From Stomoxys calcitrans (taxonomy: Eukaryota; Arthropoda; Insecta; Diptera; Muscidae): a DNA stretch of 64,000 bases. The translations under genes and the position numbers were made by a program. Shown here piece by piece: positions 11,846-22,884 of this stretch. Where the stretch lies: NCBI RefSeq assembly GCF_963082655.1, contig NC_081552.1, positions 122,736,458 through 122,800,457 of the forward strand. The letters run 5' to 3'. Every line of letters starts with the position of its first letter. The first letter of the stretch is position 1. Under the pieces are notes generated by a model that saw only the letters and a list, made by a program, of their open reading frames with translations, ran no database searches and had not been told where the DNA came from.

Positions 11846-12204
11846 CAAACGCTGACCCCTGTCCGCGCGGAGTTTCCATACGCCTCCCCAGATGATGGAT
11901 AGGAAAAGCTCATCAGATATGACGAGTACCTCAGAAATAAATTATATGGGGAGAACCAAAAAGTTAGCACAAGCAGGGGTGTCCTGCTTGCACGGAAACG
12001 AATACGATTACAATGGATCCGTGCAATAGGGTCGGCAGCGGATGAGCCAGACGAAATGGCCAACGGTGACACTCGCAGATTTTTAGAAGATTTACCATCA
12101 ATAAAACCCGGTCTAGAGGGTTGCTGGCAGCCCCATCACTAGTTACCGATGCGATGCTCCAATCCGCCATCCATCTAAAAATCACGATTACAGAAATATC
12201 AACA
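11846..12204. other. Sequence between the LINE halves
   Basis: Probably 5' sequence of the same LINE in plus orientation (includes NGDTRRFLEDLPSIKPG in one frame), but no domain is recognisable. Confidence 0.3.
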
Positions 12205-13705
12205 AGAAGTAATGGAACTGACAGCCCTTCGGTGACGACCTGGATTCAGAACACGGTTTATGGTTGGAACATGAAACCTCAGAACTCTTTCAGAAGCATC
12301 GAAACTTTACCAAGTGCAGAACGAGGTGCCAAACTACAACCTAGACTTCCTCAGTTTAAATGAAGTACGATGGCCGAAATCCGGAACTATGGATCTTCAA
12401 AGTGCCTACCACTTCATTTTTTCAGGCAATGCAATCCTCCAAGTAAATGGGGTCGGTCTTTTACTGTCGCCAAAAGCAAAGCGAGCTCTTCTATCATGCA
12501 ATGTGATATCTGAACGCTTCGTGACGGCAAGATTAAATTTCGAAAAATATCTATTGTGCAATGCTACGCGCCAACCATACCCGATAAAGACGAAACAAAA
12601 GATCAATTCTATTCCCAACGCAACTCAGTGACATGCCGTCTACCAAATGGAGACATTAAAATTTTATGGGAGATTTTAATGCCATTTAATGGGCAATAAC
12701 AACAATAATCTTCAATCAATCATGGGAATACAAGGGCAAAATCAAGTTTAACGAAAACCGCAGCCAGGACTGAATATCGCTCCACCGCCTCGCTGGTCAA
12801 ACGCCTAGTTCGCAGATATAAACGAATATATTTTAATAAAGGGTGATTTTTTTGAGGTTAGGATTTTCATGCATTAGTATTTGACAGATCACGTGGGATT
12901 TCAGACATGGTGTCAAAGAGAAAGATGCTCAGTATGCTTTGATATTTTATCATGAATAGACTTACTAACGAGTAACGCTTGCAAATCATTGAATTTTATT
13001 ACCAAAATCAGTGTTCGGTTCGAAATGTGTTCAAATTTTGACAAATTTTGTTCAGCGATGAGGCTCATTTCTGGTTGAATGGCTACGTAAATAAGCAAAA
13101 TTGCCGCATTTGGAGTGAAGAGCAACCAGAAGCCGTTCAAGAACTGCCCATGCATCCCGAAAAATGCACTGTTTGGTGTGGTTTGTACGCTGGTGGAATC
13201 ATTGGACCGTATTTTTTCAAAGATGCTGTTGGACGCAACGTTACGGTGAATGAACACATTTCGAACCGAACACTGATTTTGGTAATAAAATTCAATGATT
13301 TGCAAGCGTTGCTCGTTAGTAAGTCTATTCATGATGAAATGTCAAAGCATACTGAGCATCTTTCTCTTTGACACCATGTCTGAAATCCCACGTGATCTGT
13401 CAAATACTAATGCATGAAAATCCTAACCTCAAAAAAATCACCCTTTATATGCTGGCAGAACAAGCAGAAAATGCAACTAACATTGGAAACATGCGTGGTG
13501 TTTACGAGTCAATAAAACTAATGAGCGGCAATTAACAACACCCGAACAGCAATTAGAGCGATGGTACGGTTTTTTCATCTCCAGCACCTGCGAAGAAATT
13601 GAAGCCGTTCTAATCTCACTCAAAAACGTTAAATGAGCTGGCCCTAGCAATATACCTTCTGAACTGTTGCGGTATGGGGCACACCCAACAGCTCAAGAAA
13701 TATAT
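12205..13705 (+). pseudogene. RTE-like LINE, endonuclease half (inverted)
   Basis: Plus strand from about 12260: a degenerate TWNVRTL-like start, NYNLDFLSLNEVRWPKSGT (12330-12385), GVGLLLSPKAKRALLSC and FVTARLNFEKYLLCNAT, all from the LINE endonuclease. After the inserted mariner derivative (12839-13445) it resumes AENATNIGNMRGVYESIKL and ends GPSNIPSELLRYGAHPTAQ, the linker into RT. The next expected residues are found at the start of the minus-strand half at 11845. Stops are present. Confidence 0.7.
12839..13445 (+). mobile_element. Foldback derivative of the DD41D mariner
   Basis: Flanked by TA. Both ends are the same (transposase 5') end of the full element at 41721-43026: 12839-13032 and 13252-13445 are near-perfect inverted copies of 194 bp. 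Between them is a fragment of the transposase core (13048-13250, FSDEAHFWLNGYVN to GRNVTVN) in frame on plus. The N-terminal codons 1-26 appear in each arm, then an internal deletion. Cannot make a transposase. Confidence 0.85.
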
Positions 13706-13937
13706 ACATATATATATAAGCTAGCAATATATTTCATGTTTATACGCAATTTAATTCCATGAAATAAAAAGTTTTTTATTCATGTGAAAAATATCAATTA
13801 TTTTTTATAATCCGGTAAAAAAAATTTCTTAAAGGAAGGGCAATTTTCAAATAAATGGTTTAGAGGGTTAATAACCCCTTTAATTGGATTTTTCAGCTTT
13901 AATACATTTTTTTCTTTATTGGACTGATTTCAGCAAA
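13446..13937. other. End of LINE half, then AT-rich sequence
   Basis: 13446-13705 is LINE linker. From 13706 to 13937 nothing is recognised beyond a short TA tract. Confidence 0.3.
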
Positions 13938-16035
13938 TTTTTATACCCACCACCGAAGGATGGGGGTATATTCATTTTGTCATTCCGTTTGCAACACATC
14001 GAAATATCCATTTCCGACCCTGTAAAGTATATATATTCTACAATAGATCAGCGTAAAAATCTAAGACGATCTAGACATGTCCGTCCGTTTGTCTGTTAAA
14101 TTAACGCTACAGACTTTAAAAATAGAGACATTGAGCTGAAATTTTGCACAGATTCTTTTTTATACCCTCCACCATAAGATGGGGGGTATACTAATTTCGT
14201 TATTCTGTTTGTAACTACTCGAAATATTCGTCTGAGACCCCATAAAGTATATATATTCTTGATCGTCGCGACATTTTATGTCGATTTAGCCATGTCCGTC
14301 CGTCTGTCCGTCCGTCCGTCCGTCGGTCTGTCTGTCTGTCGAAAGCACGCTAACTTCCGAAGGAGTAAAGCTAGCCGCTTGAAATTTTGCACAAATACTT
14401 CTTATTAGTGTAGGTCGGTTGGTATTGTAAATGGGCCATATCGGTCCTTGTTTTGATATAGCTGCCATATAAACCGATCTTGGGTCTTGACTTCTTGAGC
14501 CTCTAGAGTGCGCAATTCTTATCCGATTTGAATGAAGTTTTTGCACGAAGTATTTCGTCATGATATCCAACAACTGTGCAAGTATGGTTGAAATCGGTCC
14601 ATAACCTGATATAGCTGTCATATAAAAAGATCTGGGGATTTGACTTATTGAGCTTCTAGAGGGCGCAATTCCTATCCGATTTGGCTGAAATTTTGCATGA
14701 CGTATTTTATTTTTACTTTAAACAACTGTGTCAAATAAGGTTCAAATCGGTTCATAACCTGATATAGCTGCCATATAAACCGATCTGGGATCTTGATTTC
14801 TTGACCCCTAGAGGTCGCAATTATTATCCGATGTGCCTGATATTTTGTACGACGGATCCTCTCATGACCATCAACAAATGTGTTTATTTTGTTCTGAATC
14901 GGTCTATAACCCGATACAGATCCCATATAAATCGTTCTCTCTATTTTACTTCGTAAGCCCCAATGGGCGCAATTCTTATACGAATTGGCTGAAATTTTAC
15001 ACAGGTCTCCAACATATAATTTAATTGTGGTCCGAACCGGACCATATCTTGATATCGTTTTAATAGCAGAGCAACTCTTTTTTTATATCCTCTTTAGCCT
15101 GAAAAGAGATGCCGGGAAAAGAACTCGACAAATGCGATCCATGGTGGAGGGTATATAAGATTCGGCCCGGCCGAACTTAGCACGCTTTTACTTGTTTTTT
15201 TTTTTGACCATAAGCAGGTTTAGTTCGAAGATGGGCTATATGGGACTATATATAGCCCCCATATAGACCGATCCGCCGATTTAGGGTCTTAGGCCCATAA
15301 AAGCAACATTTATTGTCCGACTTTGCTGAATTGTGAGACAGTGAGTTGTGTTAGGCTCTTCGACATCCTTCGTCAATTTGGATCAGATCGGCACAGATTT
15401 GGATACAGCTGCCATATAGACCGATCCTCCGATTGAGGGTCTTAGGCCCATAACAGCCACATTTATTATCCGATTTTGATGAATTTTGGGACAGTGAGTT
15501 GTCTTAGGCCCCTCGACATCCGTCGTTATTTTGGCCCAGATCGGTCCAGATTTGGATATAGCTGCCTATAGACCGATCCTCCGATTTAGGGACATAGGCC
15601 CATAAAAGCCACATTTATTATCCGATTTTGCTGAAATTTGGGACAGTGAGTTGTCTTAGGCCCCTCGACATCCGTCGTTAGTTTGGCTCAGATCGGTCCA
15701 GATTTGGATATAGCTGTCATGTAGACCGATCCAACGATTTAGGGTTTTGAGGCCATAATAGTCGCATTTATTGTCCGATTTTGCGTAAATTTGAGACAGT
15801 GAGTTGCGTTAGGCTCTTCGATGTCCTTCGTCTATTTGGCCCAAATCGGTCCAGATTTGAATATAGCTGCCATATAGACTGATCTCTCGGTTTTAGGTTT
15901 TGGGCCCATAAAAGGGGCATTTATTGTCCGATTTCGCCGAGATTTGAGACAGTTCGTTGTGTTATGCTTTTCTTCATCCGCTTCGCATATGGTTCAAAGT
16001 TCGGCCCCACCGAACTTTACGTCTTTTTACTTGTT
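13938..16035 (+). mobile_element. Helentron-derived element B1, split by A4
   Basis: Head TTTTTATACCCACCACCGAAGG, short GTCCGTCCGTTTGTCTG tract, then from 15196 five units of about 152 bp with GATTTGGATATAGCTGCC and TAGACCGATC, and the end TTCGGCCCCACCGAA...TTTTTACTTGTT. Family B differs from A in its terminal stem (CCCACCACC instead of CCCTCCACC) and repeat sequence. Interrupted at 14156-15195. Confidence 0.8.
14156..15195 (+). mobile_element. Helentron-derived element A4, nested in B1
   Basis: Complete family A ends with GTCY tract (about 14297-14341) and four to five units. Its right two thirds are nearly identical to A2 (5170-5825), suggesting close descent. Comparison with B2 reveals the empty site. 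Confidence 0.88.
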
Positions 16036-16178
16036 TAATTTAATGTACAAATTCTTAATTGAACCTAGTTTTTTTTCTGTTTATTTGTAAAAATATACAT
16101 GATCATCAGTTTTTATAATTTGGTTAAGTTGTTAAACTTGAATACCTTTATTATTTTGCAAATAAAATAAAGTTTTTA

Positions 16179-16301
16179 TTGGGTTGCCCAAAAAGTAATT
16201 GCGGATTTTTCATATAGTCGGCGTTGACAAATTTTTTCACAGCTTGTGACTCTGTAATTGCATTCTTTCTTCTGTCAGTTATCAGCTGTGACTTTTAGCA
16301 C
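16179..16301 (+). mobile_element. Mariner (DD34D) solo left end
   Basis: Begins at TA with TTGGGTTGCCCAAAAAGTAA and runs through the subterminal region to CTGTGACTTTTAGCA, then stops abruptly. No right end within reach. Confidence 0.75.
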
Positions 16302-17389
16302 CCAATAATTGCATTTTTCCCAACGTTTCGTCAATTCTTTTTGGGGGTTTTCATTCCCAAAAAATTAAAACACGACTTAAACTAATATCACAGATTATAA
16401 AATGGCAACACTGCTGCTAGCGCTTATGTTGTCCGTACCTTCCTTTAGATTCATCGGTCTGTTTATTTTCTGTTGTATTCGTAGCCTCTCTATTGTGGAT
16501 CGTTTTTCTTTCTTTCGTTTATTTGTCCAATATTCGTATATTGTGGCCTGTGGATATTATAGGTCGGTTTGCGTTCTTTTCCTGTAAAAATTTGCAGAAG
16601 AGTAAGAACAGTCTTTACCCTCCTTTGCCTTTTATTTAAATTTAACAACTGAATTTCATAAAACAGCTGTTCGATTTCAAAATATTTTTGTATTGATTCT
16701 GTTTCATTTATGATAATGTTTTTTTTCCAAAATTTAGTTTTCTTTATGTCTTATCTTTTTTTCAATTGGTGTTAGGGAAGCTATTGTTTTTCAGAATAGT
16801 GGTAATTTTTGATACATTCTTTACATGGAACCGTTTGTCACTTATTGTTAGAACCTTGTATATTAAATTGTTGATAATTTGTGATATCGGCTGAGTTGCG
16901 TGGAAGTTTTTAATACGACCTGCTGCTAATTCTTTGGTGTACCAATCAATTAAAATTTTCTTATTTTCGCGTTTTAAGCTTACGTCCAAATATGGAATGT
17001 AATTTTCTTTTTTCAGTTCTAGGGTGAATTGGGTTTTGTTGTGGTACTTATTAAATATGTGAAGAATTTTATCCGCATCGTCCTTATTCTTAATTGCAAA
17101 TATATCGTTTATATATTTAGTTATGTATCTGATGTAAATATTGAATTTTTTTCAGTTCCGTTATAGTTTCGTCAATTAAGCCATCTAGCACAATATCGGC
17201 AATTTTCGATGAAGTGGATTACCCATTGGCATGCCAAACATTTGGTTGTATATTCTGCTGTCATAGATGAACTAATTGTTGTATAGAAGATTTGGATATC
17301 TTCGAATAGGTTTTTATTGTAACATGTCCCATTTTTTCATTACTAGTTTTATTGCTGTGTATACTAGAATGTTGGTAAACAAAGATATA
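16302..17389 (-). pseudogene. Penelope-like element remnant
   Basis: Minus strand 17250-16762 reads GMPMGNPLS, KIADIVLDGLIDETI, YINDIFAIKNKDDADKIL, YLDVSLKRENKKILIDWYTK and ILKNNSFPNTN. GMPMGxPLS and (Y)xxDD followed by LDVxLxR are hallmarks of Penelope-like reverse transcriptases. The catalytic box reads YIND rather than YVDD, so one essential aspartate is missing, and stops and a frameshift occur near 17160-17220. The tail 16302-16750 is probably the degraded C-terminal part and 3' end. A mariner inserted at its 5' side at 17390. Confidence 0.65.
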
Positions 17390-18332
17390 TTGGGTTGCCC
17401 AAAAAATAATTGTCGGTAATATAGTAGTAATATAGTCGGCATTGACAAATTTTTTCAACGGCTTGTGACTCTGTAATTGCATTCTTTCTTCTGTCAGTTA
17501 TCAGCTGTTACTTTTAGCTTGCTTTAGAAAAAAAATTGTGCGAAATTTTGTTTACTTTTGTTTGTTTGGCGTCAATTTTAATATGGGTACCACATGTATT
17601 GACAGAAATTCATTTAACAAACCGAATCAACGCTTGTGATATGCACCTTAAACGCAATGAATTCAATCCGTTTTCAAAACGAATCATAACTGGAGATGAA
17701 AAATGGATTGTTTACAACATCGTTAGTCAAAAACGATCATGGTCCAAGCATGGTGAACCAGCTCAAACCACTTCAAAGGCTGATATCCACCAAAAGAAGG
17801 TTATGCTGTCTGTTTGGTGGGATTGGAAGGGTGTGGTATATTTTGTGCTGCTTCCAAGGAACCAAACGATTAATTCGGTCAACAATTGGACAAATTGAAT
17901 ACAGCCATCAAGGAGAAGCGACCAGAATTGGTCAATCGTAAAGGTGTCATATTCCACCAGGACAACGCTAGACCGCACACATCTTTGGTCACTCGCCAAA
18001 AACTGAGTGAGCTTGGCTGGGAACTTTTGATGCATCCACCATATAGCCCTGACCTTGCACCATCAGACTACCATTTATTTCGATCTTTGCGGAACTCCTT
18101 AAAAGGTAAAACTTTCGGCAATGATGAGGCTATAAAATCGCACTTGGTTCAGTTTTTTGCAGATAAAGGCCAGAAGTTCTTTGAGCGTGGAATACTAAAT
18201 TTGCCAGGAAGATGGCAAAAGGTTATCGAACAAAATGGCAATTATATATTTGATTAAAGTTCATTCTAAGTTTTATTAAAAATGCATTTACTTTCTTTTA
18301 AAAAATCCGCAATTACTTTTTAGGCAGCCCAA
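17390..18332 (+). mobile_element. Mariner (DD34D) element, defective
   Basis: TTGGGTTGCCC ends, TA on both sides (17388-17389, 18333-18334), 943 bp. Full mariners are about 1.3 kb, and the missing part is the DNA-binding N-terminus of the transposase. Confidence 0.88.
17576..18257 (+). pseudogene. Mariner transposase, N-terminally deleted and frameshifted
   Basis: First frame (to about 17898): WVPHVLTEIHLTNRI, ITGDEKW carrying catalytic D1, then SVWWDWKGVVYF. Second frame (17886-18257): HQDNARPHTS with D2 and YSPDLAPSDYHLF with D3, 34 residues apart, so DD34D as in true mariners. A frameshift near 17875 and loss of the helix-turn-helix region make it non-functional. The ends and spacing identify the parent of the short copies at 10502, 34521 and 48169. 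Confidence 0.88.
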
Positions 18333-18334
18333 TA

Positions 18335-18444
18335 ATAGATCTATCTGAGAATCGAGAAAATTTAAAAAGGAAAATTAGATTATATTTAAACTGTTAGGTT
18401 AATACATTTGTAAATACATATATTGCTATTAGTCTCCAGGGATA
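18335..18444 (+). repeat. LINE 3' UTR fragment, left of A5
   Basis: Matches, in opposite orientation, the 3' end of the LINE at 5838-5965 (AGATCTATCTGAGAATCGAG and TTAGTCT...). It resumes after A5 at 19766-19791 (TATCTATAGAATTAAATAAA), so A5 sits inside it. Confidence 0.6.
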
Positions 18445-19765
18445 TTTTTATACCCTCCACCATAGGATGGGGGGTATACTAATTTCGTCATTCTGTTTGT
18501 AACTACTCGAAATATTCGTCTGAGACCCCATAAAGTATAAATATTCTTGATCATCGCGACATTTTATGTCGATCTAGCCATGTCCGTCCGTCTGTCCGTC
18601 CGTCCGTCTGTCTGTCTGTCGAAAGCACGTTAACTTCCGTAGGAGTAAAGCTAGACGCTTGAAATTTTGCACAAATACTTCTTATTAGTGTAGGTCGGTT
18701 GGTATTGTAAATGGGCCATATCGGTCCATGTTTGATCCGATCTTGGGTCTTGACTTCTTGAGCCTCTAGAGTGCGCAATTCTTATCCGATTGGGATGAAA
18801 TTTTGCACGACGTGTTTTGCTATGATGTCCAATAACTGTACCAAGTGTGGTTCAAATCGGTCTATAACCTGATATAGCTGCCATATAAACCGATCTTGGG
18901 TCTTGACTTGTTGAGCCTCTAGAGTGCGCAATTCTTATCCGATAGGAATGAAATTTTGCACTACGTGTTTTGTTATAATATCCAATAACTGTGCCAAGTG
19001 TGGTTCAAATCGGTCTATAACCTGATATAGCTGCCATATAAACCGATCTTGGGTCTTGACTTCTTCAGCCTCTAGAGGGCGCAATTGTCATCCGATTTGT
19101 CTAAAATTTTGTACATAGTGTTTTAGTATCACTTCTAACAACTGTGCTAAGTATGGTTTTATTCGGTCCATTACCTGGTATAGCTGTCATATAAACCGAT
19201 CTTGGGTCTTGACTTCTTGAGCCTCTAGAGTGCGCAATTCTTATCCGATTAGAATGAAATTTTGCACCACGTGTTGTGTTATGATATAAAAACTGTGCCA
19301 AGTATGGTTCAAATCGGTCCATAACCTGATGTAACTGCCATATAAACCGATCTTGGGTATTGACTTCTTGGACCTCTAGAGAGCGCAATTCTTATCCGAT
19401 TTCCCTGAAATTTTGTACGACGGATCCTCTCATGACCATCAACATATGTGTTTATTATGGTCTGAATCGGTCTATAGCCCGATACAGCTCCCATATAAAT
19501 CGATCTCTCTATTTTACTTTTTGAGCCCCTAAAAGGGCGCAATTCTTATTCGAATTGGCTGACATTTTACGCAGGTCTCCAACATATAATTTAATTGTGG
19601 TCTAAACCAGATTATATCTTGATATCACTCTAATAGCAGAGCAAATCTTTTCTTATATCATTTTTTGCCTAAGAAGAGATGCCGGTAAAAGAACTGACTA
19701 ACGCGCTCCATGGTGGAGGGTATATAAGATTCGGCCCGGCCGAACTTAGCACGCTTTTACTTGTT
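18445..19765 (+). mobile_element. Helentron-derived element A5
   Basis: Complete family A ends, GTCY tract about 18583-18620, about six units. Its 3' end faces the 3' end of A6 across 27 bp. Confidence 0.85.
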
Positions 19766-19792
19766 TTATCTATAGAATTAAATAAATATAAA

Positions 19793-20993
19793 ACAAGTAA
19801 AAGCGTGCTAAGTTCGGCCGGGCCGAATCTTATATACCCTCCACCATGGATCGCATTTGTCGAGTTTTTTTCCCGGCATCTCTTCTTAGGCAAAAAAGGA
19901 TATAAGAAAAGAGTTGCTCTGCTATTAAAACGATATCAAGATATGGTCCGGTTCGGACCACAATTAAATTATATGTTGGAGACCTGTGTAAAATTTCAGC
20001 CAATTCGTATAAAAATTGCGCCCATTGGGGCTCACGAAGTAAAATAGAGAGAACGATTTATTTGGGATCTATATCGGGCTATAGACCGATTCAGACCATA
20101 ATAAACACGTTTTTTGATGGTCATGAGAGGATCCGTCGTACAAAATTTCAGGCATATCGGATAATAATGGCGACCTCTAGGGGTCAAGAAGTAGAGATCC
20201 AAGATCGGTTTATATGGCAGCTATATCAGGTTATGAACCGATTTGAACCTTATTTGACACAGCTGTTGAAAGTAAAAATAAAATACGTCATGCAAAATTT
20301 CAGCCAAATCGGATAAAAATTGCGCCCTCTAGAAGCTCAGGAATCAAATCCCCAGATCTGTTTATATGACAGCTATATCAGGTTATGGACCGATTTCATC
20401 CATACTTGGCACAGTTGTTAGATATCATAACGAAATACTTCTTCCAAAGTTCATTCAAATCGGATAAGAATTGCGCACTCTAGAGGCTCAAGAAGTCAAG
20501 ACCCAAGATCGGTTTATATGGCAGCTATATCAGGTTATGGACCGATTTAAACCATACTTGGTACAGTTGTTGGGTATCATAACAAAACACGTCGGTGCGA
20601 AATTCCATTCCAATCGGATAAGAATTGCGCACTCTAGAGGCTCAAGAAGTCAAGACCCAAGATCGGTTTATATGGCAGCTATATCAGGTTATGGACCGAT
20701 TTGGACTATACATGGACCGATATGGCCCATTTACAATACCAACCGACCTACACTAATAAGAAGTATTTGTGCAAAATTTGAAGCGGCTAGCTTTACTCCT
20801 TCGGAAGTTAGCGTGCTTTCGACAGACAGACGGACGGACGGACAGACGGACGGACATGGCTAGATCGACATAAAATGTCACGACGATCAAGAATATATAT
20901 ACTTTATGGGGTCTCAGACGAATATTTCGAGTAGTTACAAACGGAATGACGAAATTAGTATACCCCCCATCTTATGGTGGAGGGTATAAAAAA
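19793..20993 (-). mobile_element. Helentron-derived element A6
   Basis: Reverse orientation: AACAAGTAAAAGCGTGC start, units reading ATATGGCAGCTATATCAGG, GACGGACGGACAG tract at 20830-20860 and ATGGTGG...GGGTATAAA end. Forms a large inverted pair with A5. Confidence 0.85.
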
Positions 20994-21089
20994 CAAAACA
21001 ACGCACGAACTATCAAACAAAGGCAAATTCTAAGAGCTATTGTTTTTAAAGACAAAGCACATAAAATCCAGATAAATGCATGAAATCTT

Positions 21090-21345
21090 TATCTGAATCG
21101 ATAGTGCGATCCATATATTTTAATGTTTGTGGATCATTTCGCGCAAATTTTGACCGTGACTGCACCTCAAATGGTCCATCTTCTAAGTCCAATTATGGCA
21201 TACTCTTTCCAACATTTCAGCCGGTATCTCATGAATAAATACTCCAATGTTGTCGTCCAATGCTTCAAATGTCTGTTTAGACATAAGCTTTAGCATAACT
21301 CTACAAAAAATAGTCTTAAGATGTTAAATCGCATTGTCTAGGAGA
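21090..21345 (-). pseudogene. DD41D-type mariner transposase C-terminal relic
   Basis: Minus strand reads ALDDNIGVFIHEIPAEMLERV then a stop and KMDHLRCSHGQNL, aligning with the C-terminus of the 41828-42913 transposase and with the relic at 36815. Too divergent to be from the same recent burst. Confidence 0.65.
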
Positions 21346-21412
21346 ATTAGCTGACTAATTCTTCTGGGTGAATATCAGTCATTTACACTACTCTTTTATA
21401 TATATAATATAT

Positions 21413-22832
21413 ACACATAGCCCATAAAGTCTGCGTTCACCTGACAAACTTTTCTGATTGGTTAAAGAACACAAAATAAAATTATAAATCAAATCAACTA
21501 TTGTACATATATTTTTTCTTAATTTTCCTAACATTAAAAAACAAAATTAAATTCTAAATTTGGGTAAGCACTTGCACTCTAGAGCGATTTTAATATGATA
21601 AATATAAGCACCACAAAGTCTGTGTTCAGTAATTAAAAATAAACAAAAGAGTTATTTAAACACAAAATAAAAACATATTAACACATTCCTAATATTTGGT
21701 AGGATAACCACGTTATTTTAAGACTGCACTAATTGGCATGGAGTTTACCAACTTCTCTGTTTTCTCAGATGTTATTTTCGCCCATTCTGCCTGCATGACA
21801 CTTCGTAACATCTTCTTGCTGATTATAATGTGCTGACGAATTTTTTCTCCAATAGATCCCGAAGATGCTCAATGGTGTTGAGATCTGGTGATTGGGGTGG
21901 TGTGTTAAGCTGCTTTGGAGTGTTATATAGAAGCCAAAGCCTAACAACCTCCGATGTATGCTTTGGATCGTTATCTTGTTGGAACTAAAATGTCGTTGCT
22001 AACCCTATTTTAGCAGCACTTGGTTTCAAATTTTGTTTTCAAAATATTGCGATAACCCCTTTTATCCATTTTGGACTCAATAAATTCTAATTGACCAACT
22101 CCACTAGCAGCCATACCACCACCGTGCTTCACCGTTCTAACTAAATTTTGTTTTTCCAGCTCAGTCCCGGACATGCGCCACACTATTTGCCGACCTTTAA
22201 TGCCAAAAATACAGAATTTGCTCTCGTCGGGGAAAATAATTTGTTTCCAGAATTCAGGAGGCTTATTGATGAAAGTATTAGCGAATGCAATCCGCTTTTG
22301 TCTGTTTATGACTGAAATATACGGCTTTCTTCGAGCAACTCCTCCATGAATTCCAGCTCTATGTAATATTTTTCTGGCAGTTTCGACACAGAGGCTTTTT
22401 TTAAACATTGTTTTAATATTTTCAACAATTTTGGTTGATGTTACACGAGGGTTGTTGCTGGAAATATTAATCACTTTGCGCTCTTCTCTAACGGATAATT
22501 TTTTTGGACGCCCGGGCCGAGGCTTTGAAGTTATAATGCCGGTTTCTTTGTAATTATTAATTACGCGCTGGACAGAAGAATACGTTCTTCCACCAATATT
22601 TCTAAAGCTTTATCCTTCGTTTCACAATTTAATAAGTATTTTTCTTTCAGATATGCATATTTCCTTTCCTTTAGTTTCCATGTTTCCAAATTAATTAATT
22701 AAAAAAAACATGTGTAACTATCACTTGTTATGATAATGAGCTGAAACTGATCAAAAATAAGAAGAAGCATCATAAAAAGTAACGGTACTTTCGAAGTAAA
22801 CAAAGTTAACGCAGACTTTTTGGTTGTCATAA
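21413..22832 (-). mobile_element. Tc1-like transposon, defective
   Basis: Left end GCCCATAAAGTCTGCGTTC, right end (minus strand) TGACAACCAAAAAGTCTGCG, TA-adjacent. An internal copy of the end motif (CACAAAGTCTGTGTTC) at about 21607 suggests subterminal direct repeats as in IR/DR-type Tc1 elements. It encloses a broken transposase. Confidence 0.7.
21750..22683 (-). pseudogene. Tc1-like transposase pseudogene
   Basis: Begins METKGKEICISERKILIKL then stop codons, with a recognisable N-terminal helix-turn-helix and a GRPKKLS linker. 22474-22010 is open (154 aa) with ETARKILHRAGIHG, PDESKFCIFG carrying D1 and KHGGGMAASGVGQL. The end, in another frame near 21880, reads TPPQSPDLNTIEHLRDLLEK with the catalytic E of a DDE triad. 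Premature stops and at least two frameshifts disable it. Resembles Tc1 rather than mariner by the final E. Confidence 0.8.
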
Positions 22833-22884
22833 TTTCTTCTTATGAGACAAAAGTACCGTTAGAACAAAAGCAAAAGCAAACTTG

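Noticed and set aside
13252..13371. Extension of the transposase open frame after GRNVTVN
   Set aside because: The tail is translated from the inverted arm of the foldback element, not from transposase coding sequence.
16402..16587. Plus-strand 61-aa hydrophobic open frame
   Set aside because: Antisense to the Penelope-like element tail; no other support.
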